Positions 23,748-32,266 of a DNA stretch of 64,000 nucleotides are shown here, piece by piece (the stretch's first letter is position 1; every line of letters starts with the position of its first letter). The stretch covers positions 62,001-126,000 of the forward strand of contig NZ_CVTA01000005.1 of assembly GCF_001050035.1 (NCBI RefSeq), given 5' to 3'. The translations under genes and the position numbers were made by a program. This DNA is from Mycolicibacterium komanii (GTDB taxonomy: Bacteria; Actinomycetota; Actinomycetes; Mycobacteriales; Mycobacteriaceae). The notes beneath the pieces were generated by a model that saw only the letters and a list, made by a program, of their open reading frames with translations, was not told where the DNA came from and ran no database searches.

Positions 23748-25544
23748 CTATTCCCCGGTGACGGACTGGGTGGGGGAGTGAAGCAGGTCGAGTGACTTCC
23801 CCTTACCCAGGTACATGTGCACGCCGCACGGCAGACACGGGTCGAAACTGCGCACCGTGCGCATGATGTCGATGCCCTTGAAATGCTCCCTGTCGTTCTC
23901 CTCGAAGATGGGCTGACCCTGGACCGCGTCCTCGTAGGGTCCCGGTGTGCCGTAGCTGTCGCGGGGGTTGGCGTTCCACGGCGTCGGCGGATACGGGTGA
24001 TAGTTCGCGATCTTGCCGTCGCGAATCACCATGTGGTGACTGAGGACTCCGCGGACCGCCTCGGTGAACCCGCAGCCGATGCCCTCGTCGGGCACCTCGA
24101 ACTTCTCCCAGGTCTTGGTCCGGCCCGCTCGGATCTCGGTCAACGCCTTCTCCGCGAAGTGCAGGGCGCAGGCGGCCGCATAGGCCTGGAAGTACGTCCT
24201 GGCGCGGTTGCGCTCGAGCGTGTTGCTGCCGTGTTGCGGGATCTTCCACTCGAGTTCGACCGGACCCTTCAGGGCCGTCTTGGGCAGGTTGATCTGCACG
24301 CTCTGGCCAGTGGCCTTGACGTAGCCGATGTCGACCAGCCCGGCGAGCGCGGTGGACCACAGGCGCGCCAACGGGCCGCCACCGGTGTCGAGTGCCAGGT
24401 GATCCTTACCGTCGAACCAGCGCGGTGCCATCACCCAGCTGTAGTTGCCGTCGAAGTCGCGTTTCTGCGGCCGGGGGTTGGTGTGCTGGTTCCAGGGATG
24501 GCGCCGGTCGATCGGGTTGCCGAGCGGATCGGTCTTGACGAACATCTCCTGATCGGTCCAGTCGTCGTAGTACGAGTGGCCCAACAGGATTCGGATGCCG
24601 AGGTTGATGTCGACCAGCGAGTGGGTGTGCAGCTTTCCGTCGATCACCACCCCGGGCGTGACGAACATGGCGTCGCCCCAGCGCTCCATGTCCTTGTAGG
24701 AGAAGTTGCACACCTCGGGATCCTGGAAGGAGCCCCAGCAGCCCAGCAGCGTGCGGCGCAACCCGACCTGCTCGTAGCCGGGGAGCGCGTCGTAGAAGAA
24801 GTCGAAGAGGTCGTCGTGCATCGGCACGACCTTCTTCATGAACTCGACGTAGCGCATCAGCCGCGTCATGTAGTCGGTCATCAGCTGGACGGTCGCGGTG
24901 GTGCCGATGCCGCCGGGATACAGCGTCGACGGATGGACGTGGCGACCCTCCATGAGGCAGAACATCTCTCGCGTCCATCGACTGACCTGCAGGGCCTCGC
25001 GGTAGAACTCGCCGGTGAACGGATTGAGCGCACGCATGATCTCGGCGATCGTGCGGTAGCCGTGCATGTCCGCGTGCGGCGCCTGGGTGTTCTCGGCCTT
25101 GGCCAGCACGCTGGGATTGGTCTCGGAGACCATCTTCTCGCAGTAGTCGACGCCGACCAGGTTCTCCTGGAAGATGTTGTGGTCGAACATGTACTCGGCG
25201 GCTTCACCGAGGTTGATCAGCCACTCACCGAGATGCGGCGGCTTGACGCCGTAGGCCATGTTCTGGCAGTAGCACGAGCATGTCGCGTGGTTGTCACCGC
25301 AGATGCCGCAGATGCGGCTGGTGATGAAGTGGGCGTCGCGAGGATCCTTGCCCTTCATGAAGATCGAGTAACCGCGGAAGATCGACGAGGTGCTGTGGCA
25401 CTCGACCACCTCGCGGTTGTCGAAGTCGATCTTGGTGTAGATGCCGAGGCTGCCGACGATCCGGGTGATGGGATCCCACGCCATCTCCACGAGTTGGCCG
25501 GGGTCGCGCTTCACGTGTGACGGCTCGGGGATGATGGTTGTCAT
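23748..25544 (-). CDS. hhyL: [NiFe]-hydrogenase large subunit, group 1h
   Basis: A 598-aa catalytic subunit that oxidises H2 at a Ni-Fe centre. The L1 motif RICGICG (Cys79, Cys82) and L2 motif DPCLPCGVH (Cys570, Cys573) supply the four metal-binding cysteines. After His576 a 22-residue tail (beginning MYLGKGKSLDL) follows, the part removed by the maturation protease. The overall sequence (DNHATCSCYCQNMAYG, LLGCWGSFQDPEVCNFSY) is of the actinobacterial high-affinity type. ATG 25544 (MTTIIPEP) is chosen over an upstream GTG that gives non-family sequence. It lies 87 bases after hhyS and three bases before hhyE. Confidence 0.96.
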   Translation of the reverse strand: MTTIIPEPSHVKRDPGQLVEMAWDPITRIVGSLGIYTKIDFDNREVVECHSTSSIFRGYSIFMKGKDPRDAHFITSRICGICGDNHATCSCYCQNMAYGVKPPHLGEWLINLGEAAEYMFDHNIFQENLVGVDYCEKMVSETNPSVLAKAENTQAPHADMHGYRTIAEIMRALNPFTGEFYREALQVSRWTREMFCLMEGRHVHPSTLYPGGIGTTATVQLMTDYMTRLMRYVEFMKKVVPMHDDLFDFFYDALPGYEQVGLRRTLLGCWGSFQDPEVCNFSYKDMERWGDAMFVTPGVVIDGKLHTHSLVDINLGIRILLGHSYYDDWTDQEMFVKTDPLGNPIDRRHPWNQHTNPRPQKRDFDGNYSWVMAPRWFDGKDHLALDTGGGPLARLWSTALAGLVDIGYVKATGQSVQINLPKTALKGPVELEWKIPQHGSNTLERNRARTYFQAYAAACALHFAEKALTEIRAGRTKTWEKFEVPDEGIGCGFTEAVRGVLSHHMVIRDGKIANYHPYPPTPWNANPRDSYGTPGPYEDAVQGQPIFEENDREHFKGIDIMRTVRSFDPCLPCGVHMYLGKGKSLDLLHSPTQSVTGE

Positions 25545-25631
25545 CGAACTCTTCTCTTTCTTCAGATGAGAAGCGTCACAGGCAGTTTCGAAACCCGAAA
25601 GCACGCCTGCGCGCCGCGGGACGAGCCACAC

Positions 25632-26687
25632 CTACCAGGTGCGGGTCGCTCCGGTCGTGAGTTGCGTGCCGGGATGGCGCCACTTCGGTTCTTTGTCGAC
25701 GGTGCGGCCGGTGATATGGCGCAGGCTGCGGATCACCGATCCGTACAGGCCCGACGCCGCGGTGGACACCTTGCCGCCCGGCGGTTCGTCCATGAACGGC
25801 ATGAACTTGTCCGGGAATCCGGGCATCGTGCAACCGATGCATATGCCGCCCACGTTCGGGCAGCCGCCGATTCCGTTGATCCAGCCGCGCTTGGGTACGT
25901 TGCACTTGACGACCGGGCCCCAACAGCCCAGTTTGACAATGCATTTCGGCGATCCGTATTCGGTCGCGAAATCACCTTGCTCGTAATAGCCGGCCCGGTC
26001 GCAACCCTCGTGCACGGACGCGCCGAACAGCCACTGGGGCCTCAATGCATCGTCGAGGGGGATCATCGGGGCCTGATCCGTGGCCATGTACAACAGGTAG
26101 GTCAGCGTCTCGGCGAGGTTGTCCGGATGGATCGGGCATCCCGGCACACAGACGATCGGAATGCCGGCCTTGCTCTTCCAGTCCCAGCCGAGGTAGTCCG
26201 GAACGCCCATGGCGCCGGTGGGATTGCCCGCCATAGCGTGAATTCCGCCGTACGTGGCGCACGTTCCGACCGCGACGACGGCGGTGGCCTTGGGCGCCAG
26301 CCGATCCAGCCACTCGCTTGTGGTCATGGGTTGACCGGTGGCCGGATCGTTGCCGAACCCGCACCAGTAGCCTTCGGCCTTGATCTTCTCGTTCGGGATG
26401 GACCCCTCGACTACCAGAACGAATGGTTCCAGTTCACCCCGGTCGGCCTTGAAGAACCATTCGAGAAAATCGTCGGCGCCACCGTTCGGCCCGCACTCGA
26501 AATCGATGAGGGGCCAGTGGACGGCGATTCTCGGCAGCCCGGGAAGAGCGCCAAGGGCGATCTCCTCGATGCTGGGCTGGGTGGCGGCAGTCAACGCCAC
26601 CGAATCACCGTCACAACTCAATCCGGCGTTGATCCACAGCACGTGAATCAAGGCCTCTTCCGCTTTGACTGCTGCCTCCGTTGGCAT
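25632..26687 (-). CDS. hhyS: [NiFe]-hydrogenase small subunit, group 1h
   Basis: A 351-aa iron-sulfur subunit that relays electrons from the large subunit. There is no twin-arginine signal peptide, so the enzyme stays on the cytoplasmic side. The proximal-cluster motif reads AGLSCDGDS: Cys25 is kept, but the next ligand position (residue 28) is Asp instead of Cys, a known hallmark of actinobacterial-type group 1h enzymes. Other ligands appear in VGTCATYGG, PGCPIHPDN, SVHEGCDRAGYY, LGCWGPVVKCN and GGICIGCTMPGFPD. A 122-base gap with two hairpins separates it from hypB upstream. Confidence 0.96.
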   Translation of the reverse strand: MPTEAAVKAEEALIHVLWINAGLSCDGDSVALTAATQPSIEEIALGALPGLPRIAVHWPLIDFECGPNGGADDFLEWFFKADRGELEPFVLVVEGSIPNEKIKAEGYWCGFGNDPATGQPMTTSEWLDRLAPKATAVVAVGTCATYGGIHAMAGNPTGAMGVPDYLGWDWKSKAGIPIVCVPGCPIHPDNLAETLTYLLYMATDQAPMIPLDDALRPQWLFGASVHEGCDRAGYYEQGDFATEYGSPKCIVKLGCWGPVVKCNVPKRGWINGIGGCPNVGGICIGCTMPGFPDKFMPFMDEPPGGKVSTAASGLYGSVIRSLRHITGRTVDKEPKWRHPGTQLTTGATRTW

Positions 26688-26703
26688 AGGTCACAGCTTT
26701 CTG

Positions 26704-26750
26704 GGGGCCGGGCTGGGGCCCTCACGACCGGGAGCCGGGCTGGGGCTCCC
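26704..26750 (-). promoter_or_regulatory. Tandem hairpins between hypB and hhyS
   Basis: Two neighbouring inverted repeats with nearly the same 7-base loop: GGGCC/GGCCC (26705-26709 with 26717-26721) and GGGAGCC/GGCTCCC (26730-26736 with 26744-26750). They lie in the only long gap inside the operon. They could slow or end part of the transcription from hypA-hypB, or protect the 5' end of a processed hhyS-hhyL message; neither is proven. Confidence 0.55.
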
Positions 26751-26809
26751 AACCTCACGTTGTGCCGCGGCGCCGAATCCCGGCGCTGAGTCTGGGTTTA
26801 CTCCCGGGG

Positions 26810-27631
26810 TTATGTCTTGTCAACGGGTGCCAGGACAGAAGCCGAGTTTGCGCAATCGTCGATCCACTCGTACCACCGCGAGCTACCATCACCGGTGGCG
26901 GCCGACATCGCCAGTATCTGCGCGTCGCGATTCAGTGATCTCACGTAACCGCAACATTTTTCAAGATCGAAGCTGACGTACGGCAGTAAGTCGATCTTGT
27001 TGATGATCACGAGTCCGGCGGCCGCAAACATGTGCGGGTACTTCATGGGTTTGTCGTCGCCCTCCGTCACCGAGATGATGACGACTTTGCTGTGCTCGCC
27101 GAGATCGAACAGCGCGGGGCAGACCAGGTTTCCGACATTCTCGATGAACAGCACCGAGCCGCGCTCAGGGTCGAGCTCGTGCAGTGCGCGGTGCACCATC
27201 TCGGCATCGAGGTGGCAGCCGGCGCCGGTGTTGACTTGCACCGCGCGCGCTCCCGCGGCCGTGATGCGTTCGGCGTCCAGCAGCGTCTCCTGATCGCCCT
27301 CGATGACCGAGACCGGGCGAGCCGAAGCGAGATCGCGGATGGTGCGCTCGAGAAGGGTGGTCTTACCGGCGCCCGGAGAGCTGGTGAGGTTGAGCGCCAG
27401 GATGTCGCGGGCGGCCAGCCATGCGCGGTTCCGTTCGGCGAGCTCGTCGTTCTTGGCGAGGACCTTCTGTTCGAGCGTGATGGTCTCGGTGTGGGGAGGG
27501 GCCTCATCGTGATGGTGGTCATCATCGTGATGGTGGTGTTCGTGATGAGTTTGGCCGTTGTCGTGAGGGTGGGTGTGTCCCGGGGCGGTGATGGTCGCAC
27601 CCTCGTCACCGCAGCCGCAGGTTGCGCACAT
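26810..27631 (-). CDS. hypB: Nickel-insertion GTPase HypB
   Basis: A 273-aa SIMIBI GTPase that with HypA delivers nickel to the large subunit. It starts MCATCGCG, the N-terminal high-affinity nickel motif. Residues about 17-46 are a histidine-rich stretch (EHHHHDDDHHHDE) for nickel storage. The P-loop is SSPGAGKTTLL, the metal-site switch includes NTGAGCHLDAEM, and the guanine motif is NKIDLLPY. ATG 27631 is supported by the nickel motif; an upstream open frame to 28045 is not family sequence. It is two bases from hypA. Confidence 0.96.
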   Translation of the reverse strand: MCATCGCGDEGATITAPGHTHPHDNGQTHHEHHHHDDDHHHDEAPPHTETITLEQKVLAKNDELAERNRAWLAARDILALNLTSSPGAGKTTLLERTIRDLASARPVSVIEGDQETLLDAERITAAGARAVQVNTGAGCHLDAEMVHRALHELDPERGSVLFIENVGNLVCPALFDLGEHSKVVIISVTEGDDKPMKYPHMFAAAGLVIINKIDLLPYVSFDLEKCCGYVRSLNRDAQILAMSAATGDGSSRWYEWIDDCANSASVLAPVDKT

Positions 27632-27633
27632 GC

Positions 27634-27963
27634 TCAACTCACCTCCATCGAGAGAATTCTCAAATCTCGCCCCGCGGTCACCTCGACATCCGCACTGCCG
27701 CAGGGGCACAACAGGATCAGATCGGGCAGTTCGAAGCTCTGGCCGCAGGTGCGACAGCGCGCCGCGCCGGGCTGCACATCGAGGTCCAGGCGCGCGCCGT
27801 CGGCGAGGGTGCCCGCGGTGGCGAGCTCGAAGCAGAACCGCATCGAGTCGGGTACCACGGCGCACAGCGCGCCGACCTCCAGCTTGACGCAGTGCACCCG
27901 GCGTCCCGCGGCGTGCTCGCACACCGCATCGACCACACTCTGCGTTATCGCCATCTCGTGCAC
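27634..27963 (-). CDS. hypA: Nickel metallochaperone HypA
   Basis: A 109-aa nickel/zinc protein and the first gene of the hydrogenase operon. It begins with the invariant MHE (the nickel-binding His2), which fixes the start at GTG 27963, and has a zinc site in CRTCGQSFE and LLCPCGSADVE. It hands nickel to HypB. It is divergent from recA, with 273 bases between them, so the hydrogenase promoter should lie in 27964-28067; no sure promoter was seen there. Confidence 0.95.
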   Translation of the reverse strand: MHEMAITQSVVDAVCEHAAGRRVHCVKLEVGALCAVVPDSMRFCFELATAGTLADGARLDLDVQPGAARCRTCGQSFELPDLILLCPCGSADVEVTAGRDLRILSMEVS

Positions 27964-28067
27964 GCGGACCCCGTTCCGGCCGGGATGACTTCACGATAGG
28001 CCGCGCGACGCCCGCAGGGAGCGGACTATTCGACACGCTGCCCATCCCACGGCGTGTCTCACTTGAG

Positions 28068-28090
28068 TCGAACAGGTGTTCGTCTACTGT
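28068..28090 (+). promoter_or_regulatory. LexA (SOS) box and -10 of recA promoter
   Basis: TCGAACAGGTGTTCGT (28068-28083) differs from the mycobacterial LexA consensus TCGAAC-N4-GTTCGA at only one base. TACTGT directly after it (28085-28090) is a candidate -10. The layout matches the LexA-controlled promoter of M. tuberculosis recA, so recA here should be induced by DNA damage through LexA cleavage. Confidence 0.88.
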
Positions 28091-28152
28091 GGGCAGTGTT
28101 CGACGGCTAGATGCTGCTGGTCAGCCCGACTCGTTCGGAACTTGTCGGTGAC

Positions 28153-28175
28153 TTGTCGGTGGCTGCCTCTAGCGT
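28153..28175 (+). promoter_or_regulatory. LexA-independent DNA-damage promoter (RecA-NDp type) of recA
   Basis: TTGTCGGTG (28153-28161), an 8-base spacer and TAGCGT (28170-28175) exactly fit the published mycobacterial motif tTGTCRgtg-N8-TAnnnT, which is recognised with the help of the activator ClpR-like/PafBC. A second copy of TTGTCGGTG stands just upstream (28142-28150) without its own -10. The promoter is about 60 bases before the recA start. Confidence 0.82.
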
Positions 28176-28236
28176 CACGGCCAACTGATCGAAACCGATC
28201 ACCGAACAGCTAGACATCCGAAGGACGGAGACCACC

Positions 28237-29277
28237 ATGGCGCAGGCACCCGACCGCGAGAAGGCCCTCGAGCTGGCACTCGCGCAGATCGACAAGAACT
28301 TCGGCAAGGGGTCGGTGATGCGGCTCGGCGAAGAGGTTCGCCAACCCATCTCGGTCATCCCGACCGGTTCGATCGCCCTGGACGTGGCGCTCGGCATCGG
28401 TGGCCTGCCGCGGGGCAGGGTCGTCGAGATCTACGGCCCGGAGTCGTCGGGTAAGACCACAGTGGCGCTGCATGCGGTCGCCAACGCGCAGGCCGCCGGC
28501 GGTATCGCCGCGTTCATCGACGCCGAGCACGCGCTGGACCCCGAGTACGCCAAGAAGCTCGGGGTGGACACCGACGCGTTGCTGGTCAGCCAGCCCGACA
28601 CCGGTGAGCAGGCGCTGGAGATCGCCGACATGCTGATCCGCTCCGGCGCACTGGACATCCTGGTCATCGACTCGGTGGCGGCGCTCGTACCGCGCGCGGA
28701 GATCGAGGGCGAGATGGGCGACAGCCACGTCGGCCTCCAGGCCCGGCTGATGAGCCAGGCGCTGCGGAAGATGACCGGCGCACTGAGCAACTCGGGTACC
28801 ACCGCGATCTTCATCAACCAGCTCCGCGAGAAGATCGGGGTGATGTTCGGAAGTCCCGAAACCACCACGGGCGGTAAGGCTTTGAAGTTCTACGCCTCGG
28901 TGCGGATGGACGTCAGGCGGATCGAGACCCTCAAGGACGGCACCGACGCGGTCGGTAACCGCACCCGGGTCAAGGTCGTCAAGAACAAGGTCTCGCCGCC
29001 GTTCAAGCAGGCCGAGTTCGACATCCTCTACGGCAAGGGCATCAGCAGGGAGGGCTCGCTCATCGACATGGGCGTCGAGCAGGGCTTCATCCGCAAGTCC
29101 GGCTCGTGGTTCACCTACGAGGGTGAGCAGCTGGGCCAGGGCAAGGAGAACGCCCGCAACTTCCTGATCGAGAACGTCGACGTGGCCAACGAGATCGAGA
29201 AGAAGATCAAGGAAAAGCTCGGCATTGGCGCCGTGATCACCGATGACGAAGTCCTGCCCGCCCCAGTCGAATTCTGA
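28237..29277 (+). CDS. recA: Recombinase RecA
   Basis: A 346-aa RecA: strand exchange in homologous recombination and co-protease for LexA. Walker A is GPESSGKTT, Walker B includes [20 protein letters not shown], and the L2 region and [22 protein letters not shown] are intact. There is no intein, unlike the M. tuberculosis gene. A clear GAAGGACGGAG ribosome-binding site precedes ATG 28237. Two damage-responsive promoters lie upstream. It overlaps recX by 35 bases. Confidence 0.98.
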   Translation: MAQAPDREKALELALAQIDKNFGKGSVMRLGEEVRQPISVIPTGSIALDVALGIGGLPRGRVVEIYGPESSGKTTVALHAVANAQAAGGIAAFIDAEHALDPEYAKKLGVDTDALLVSQPDTGEQALEIADMLIRSGALDILVIDSVAALVPRAEIEGEMGDSHVGLQARLMSQALRKMTGALSNSGTTAIFINQLREKIGVMFGSPETTTGGKALKFYASVRMDVRRIETLKDGTDAVGNRTRVKVVKNKVSPPFKQAEFDILYGKGISREGSLIDMGVEQGFIRKSGSWFTYEGEQLGQGKENARNFLIENVDVANEIEKKIKEKLGIGAVITDDEVLPAPVEF

Positions 29278-29767
29278 GGCCCCTCGCGAAGAGCAGGCGC
29301 GGGACGTGTGTCTGCGCCTGCTCACCGTGAGAGCCCGGACCCGCGCCGAGCTGGCCGGCCAGCTGGCCAAGCGCGGCTATCCCGACGATGTCAGCGACAG
29401 GGTGCTCGACCGGCTCGAGCAGGTCGGTCTCGTCGACGACGCCGACTTCGCCGAACAGTGGGTCCGGTCCCGGCGTGCGAACGCCGGAAAGGGGCGGCGG
29501 GCGTTGATCGCGGAGTTGCGGACCAAGGGAGTCGACAGCGAGCTCATCGAGGCCGCACTGGCAGACGACGATCCGGGGGCCGAACGTGCCCGCGCCGAGC
29601 GGCTGGTGGCCGACCGGCTGCGCCGCGAGAAGCTGATCGACGGTGAGGACGCCAAGTTGGCGCGTCGCCTGGTCGGAATGCTCGCCCGGCGGGGTTACAG
29701 CCAGACGATGGCATTCGATGTCGTCAAGGTCGCCGTGGCCAACGAACGCGAGCGCCGCCAGGTCTAG
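29243..29767 (+). CDS. recX: Regulatory protein RecX
   Basis: A 174-aa all-helical protein that binds RecA filaments and limits RecA activity. The repeated three-helix units are visible, for example [23 protein letters not shown] and [19 protein letters not shown], ending with [21 protein letters not shown] 29243 lies inside the end of recA, so the pair is co-transcribed and translationally linked, as in M. tuberculosis (Rv2736c). Confidence 0.94.
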   Translation: MTKSCPPQSNSEAPREEQARDVCLRLLTVRARTRAELAGQLAKRGYPDDVSDRVLDRLEQVGLVDDADFAEQWVRSRRANAGKGRRALIAELRTKGVDSELIEAALADDDPGAERARAERLVADRLRREKLIDGEDAKLARRLVGMLARRGYSQTMAFDVVKVAVANERERRQV

Positions 29768-29855
29768 GCCGCGGCCACACGTTCGGCAGTCGGGTCGATG
29801 GCGGGCGCCGCGTGGCGCGGTTGCAATGAAATCGCCGACCGCGTAGGCAGATTGA

Positions 29856-30677
29856 ATGCAGTTATCGGTCAAGCTGGCACCCACCTTCGACTACCCGGTC
29901 CTCGAACGGTTCTGGCGGACGGCCGACGACCTCGGCTTCCCGGCGGTGTGGAACTACGACCACTTCTATGGTCTGGTCGATCCCACGACACCGACCCACG
30001 AAGGGTGGACCAGTCTCGCCGCGATGGCGGTGGTGGTGCGACGCGCCCGCGTCGGCTGCCTGGTCACCGGTGTCACCTACCGCAATCCGGCGGTGCTGGC
30101 GAAGATGGCCGTCACCGTCGACCACATCTCCGGCGGACGGCTGGACTTCGGCATCGGAGCCGGCTGGCACGAGGACGAACACCGCGGATACGGCATCGAT
30201 TTTCCCTCGCCGGGGCGGCGGGTCGCGATGGTGGACGAGGCGCTCACGGTCATCCGCAGGCTCTGGACGGAGGAGGCTGTCGACTTCACGGGGCGCTTCT
30301 TCACGCTGCGGCAGGCGCGCTGCGATCCCAAACCGCTGCAGCGTCCGCATCCGCCGATCGTCGTGGGCGCATCGCAGCCGAAGATGCTGCGGGTCGCCGC
30401 GCGCCACGCCGACGAGTGGAACATGCCGAGCACCGCGCCCCAGGAATGGGCGGCCGCCAACAGTGGGCTCGACGATGCGTGCGCGGCGGAAAACCGTGAC
30501 CCGTCATCGATCCGGCGTGGCGTCCAGTTGTTCCTGCACCCGCAACAGCCGGATCAGGTCGACACGCAACTCGACTCCGTCGCCGAGTATTCGCGTCTCG
30601 GCTGCCAGCACGTCGTGCTGTCCTTCTACCAGCCGCCCGACGACGAATTGCTCGCCCGCTGCGCGGAACTGGTGTGA
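29856..30677 (+). CDS. LLM-class flavin/F420-dependent oxidoreductase
   Basis: A 273-aa luciferase-like TIM-barrel protein. The opening MQLSVKLAPTFDYPVLERFW, the segment VSCL-like VGCLVTGVTYRNPAVLAKMA, the FGIGAGWHEDEHRGYGIDF loop and the PHPPIVVGASQPKMLRVAARHADEWN motif are typical of the F420-dependent branch common in mycobacteria. Substrate unknown. Its stop codon abuts the stop of gluD on the other strand (joint TGATCA) with no bases between. Confidence 0.84.
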   Translation: MQLSVKLAPTFDYPVLERFWRTADDLGFPAVWNYDHFYGLVDPTTPTHEGWTSLAAMAVVVRRARVGCLVTGVTYRNPAVLAKMAVTVDHISGGRLDFGIGAGWHEDEHRGYGIDFPSPGRRVAMVDEALTVIRRLWTEEAVDFTGRFFTLRQARCDPKPLQRPHPPIVVGASQPKMLRVAARHADEWNMPSTAPQEWAAANSGLDDACAAENRDPSSIRRGVQLFLHPQQPDQVDTQLDSVAEYSRLGCQHVVLSFYQPPDDELLARCAELV

Positions 30678-31559
30678 TCACACGGCTTTCGCGCCGGGTG
30701 CACCTTCCTGTTCGACGGCCTCCGCCTCCAGCGGCGCCGGACCCCGACGCGACCGCCGCATCCGCGCTTCGACCCGCGTCGCCACCCACGACAGCGTGAA
30801 GTTCACGCTGATGATCAACAGCGCGACCACGATCAAGGCGGGCAGCAGGTTGCTGTAGGCGGTGCCCATCTGAACGCCCTGGCGCACGAGTTCGAGGAAC
30901 GTGATCACGTAGCCGATCGCGGTGTCCTTGAGCACCACGACGAGTTGGGAGATCAACACCGGCAGCATCGACGTGATCGCCTGCGGCAGAAGGATCGACC
31001 GCATCGTCTGGCCCCACGTCAGCCCGAGGGCGAACGCCGCCTCCGACTGCCCGCGGGGGAGCGCGTGCACCCCGGCCCGCACGATCTCGGCGATGACCGC
31101 GCCGTTGTACAGCGTCAGCCCGGTGATGACGGCGGCCAGCGCCAACTGTTTGGACGGGAACATGTCGTACGCCGCGTAGATCGCGAACGCGAACAGCATC
31201 ATGATCAGCACCGGCACGGCGCGGAAGAATTCGACGATCACCGCGCTGGGCCAGCGGATCACACCGTGCGTCGAGAGCCGGCCCACGCCCAGCAGGAGAC
31301 CGAGTATCAGTGCCAGCACGATCGACACCGCGGCCGCCGTCAGCGTGCCCTGCACGCCCGGCAGGACGTACGTCCGCCACAGATCGGCCGTCAGGAACGG
31401 TTTCCACTTGGCCGCCGCGAGCTGATCCTTCGCGGCCATCTCGGCCAGCACCGCGAGCAGTACCAGCGCGGTGACGACGATGACGGCGCCCGACACCACC
31501 CAGTTGCGCACCCGCGCCCGGGGTCCCGGCGCGTCGAAGAGAACCGAAGCGGAGCTCAT
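30678..31559 (-). CDS. gluD: Glutamate-type ABC transporter permease GluD
   Basis: A 293-aa membrane permease of the His/Glu/Gln/Arg (HisMQ) family. It has an N-terminal helix, an external loop, then the permease core with the EAA loop (EAAFALGLTWGQTMRSILLPQAI). The C-terminus is arginine-rich (RVEARMRRSRRGP). Two permeases form the channel with GluC. It overlaps gluC by four bases. Substrate glutamate is inferred from gene order resembling the corynebacterial gluABCD operon; another polar amino acid is possible. Confidence 0.85.
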   Translation of the reverse strand: MSSASVLFDAPGPRARVRNWVVSGAVIVVTALVLLAVLAEMAAKDQLAAAKWKPFLTADLWRTYVLPGVQGTLTAAAVSIVLALILGLLLGVGRLSTHGVIRWPSAVIVEFFRAVPVLIMMLFAFAIYAAYDMFPSKQLALAAVITGLTLYNGAVIAEIVRAGVHALPRGQSEAAFALGLTWGQTMRSILLPQAITSMLPVLISQLVVVLKDTAIGYVITFLELVRQGVQMGTAYSNLLPALIVVALLIISVNFTLSWVATRVEARMRRSRRGPAPLEAEAVEQEGAPGAKAV

Positions 31560-32239
31560 CGGTTGACCGCCAACCGTTTACCGAGCCAGCCGAAGAACAG
31601 CCCGGTCGGCAACGTGAGGACGACGAAGCCGGCCGCGAAGATCGAACCGACGGCCAGGATCGCGGCGGTGTTCTCGATCATCTCCTTCATCAGCAGCGCG
31701 GCCTCGGCCACGCCGATCGCCGAGGCGATCGTGGTGTTCTTGGTCAACGCGATCAGCACCGATCCCAGCGGAATGATCACGGCGCGAAAAGCCTGCGGCA
31801 GCAGGATGAGTCGCAGATTCTGCCCGAACGTCAAGCCCAGCGACCGGGCGGCCTCGGCCTGCCCCAGCGGGATGGTGTTGACCCCCGAACGCACCGTCTC
31901 ACATACGAACGCCGCCGTGTACACCGCCAGCCCCAGCACCGCCAACCGAAAGTTGCTGTCCTCGATCGACGTTCGCGAATTCGGGTCGACCAGCGTGATC
32001 CCCATGGTGCCGGCCAGCCCGAACGAACAGAACAGAATAATCAGAGTCAGCGGCGTGTTGCGCACGACGTTGACGTACGTCGTTCCAAGCCACCGCAGCA
32101 CGGGCACCGGCGCCAGCCGCATCGCGGCCAGTATCGTGCCGAGCACCAGCGCCCCGACACCGGCGTAGACCGTCAGCTGGATCGTCGTCCAGAACGCCTC
32201 GGCGATCTGGCCGACGGTGTAGCCCGGCAGAACCTCCAC
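31556..32239 (-). CDS. gluC: Glutamate-type ABC transporter permease GluC
   Basis: A 227-aa permease of the HisMQ family, shorter than GluD because it lacks the N-terminal extension. Hydrophobic helices include LTVYAGVGALVLGTILAAM and LTLIILFCSFGLAGTMG, and the EAA loop reads EAARSLGLTFGQNLRLILLPQAF. It forms the second half of the importer channel. It lies 27 bases downstream of gluB and overlaps gluD. Confidence 0.86.
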   Translation of the reverse strand: MEVLPGYTVGQIAEAFWTTIQLTVYAGVGALVLGTILAAMRLAPVPVLRWLGTTYVNVVRNTPLTLIILFCSFGLAGTMGITLVDPNSRTSIEDSNFRLAVLGLAVYTAAFVCETVRSGVNTIPLGQAEAARSLGLTFGQNLRLILLPQAFRAVIIPLGSVLIALTKNTTIASAIGVAEAALLMKEMIENTAAILAVGSIFAAGFVVLTLPTGLFFGWLGKRLAVNR

Positions 32240-32266
32240 GTCATCTCCTCGCGCGCCGGAGGCCCG

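Noticed and set aside
23817..25520. Long plus-strand frame opposite hhyL
   Set aside because: Complement of a certain hydrogenase large-subunit gene; no domain or ribosome-binding site.
27460..27580. CAT/CATGATG repeats suggesting a tandem repeat or CRISPR
   Set aside because: They encode the histidine-rich nickel-storage stretch of HypB.
27964..28045. Extended HypB/HypA upstream reading
   Set aside because: HypB begins with its nickel motif at 27631 and HypA must begin with MHE at 27963; anything upstream is non-family sequence.
28237..29277. Possible RecA intein
   Set aside because: The coding length is 346 aa with uninterrupted motifs, so no intein is present.
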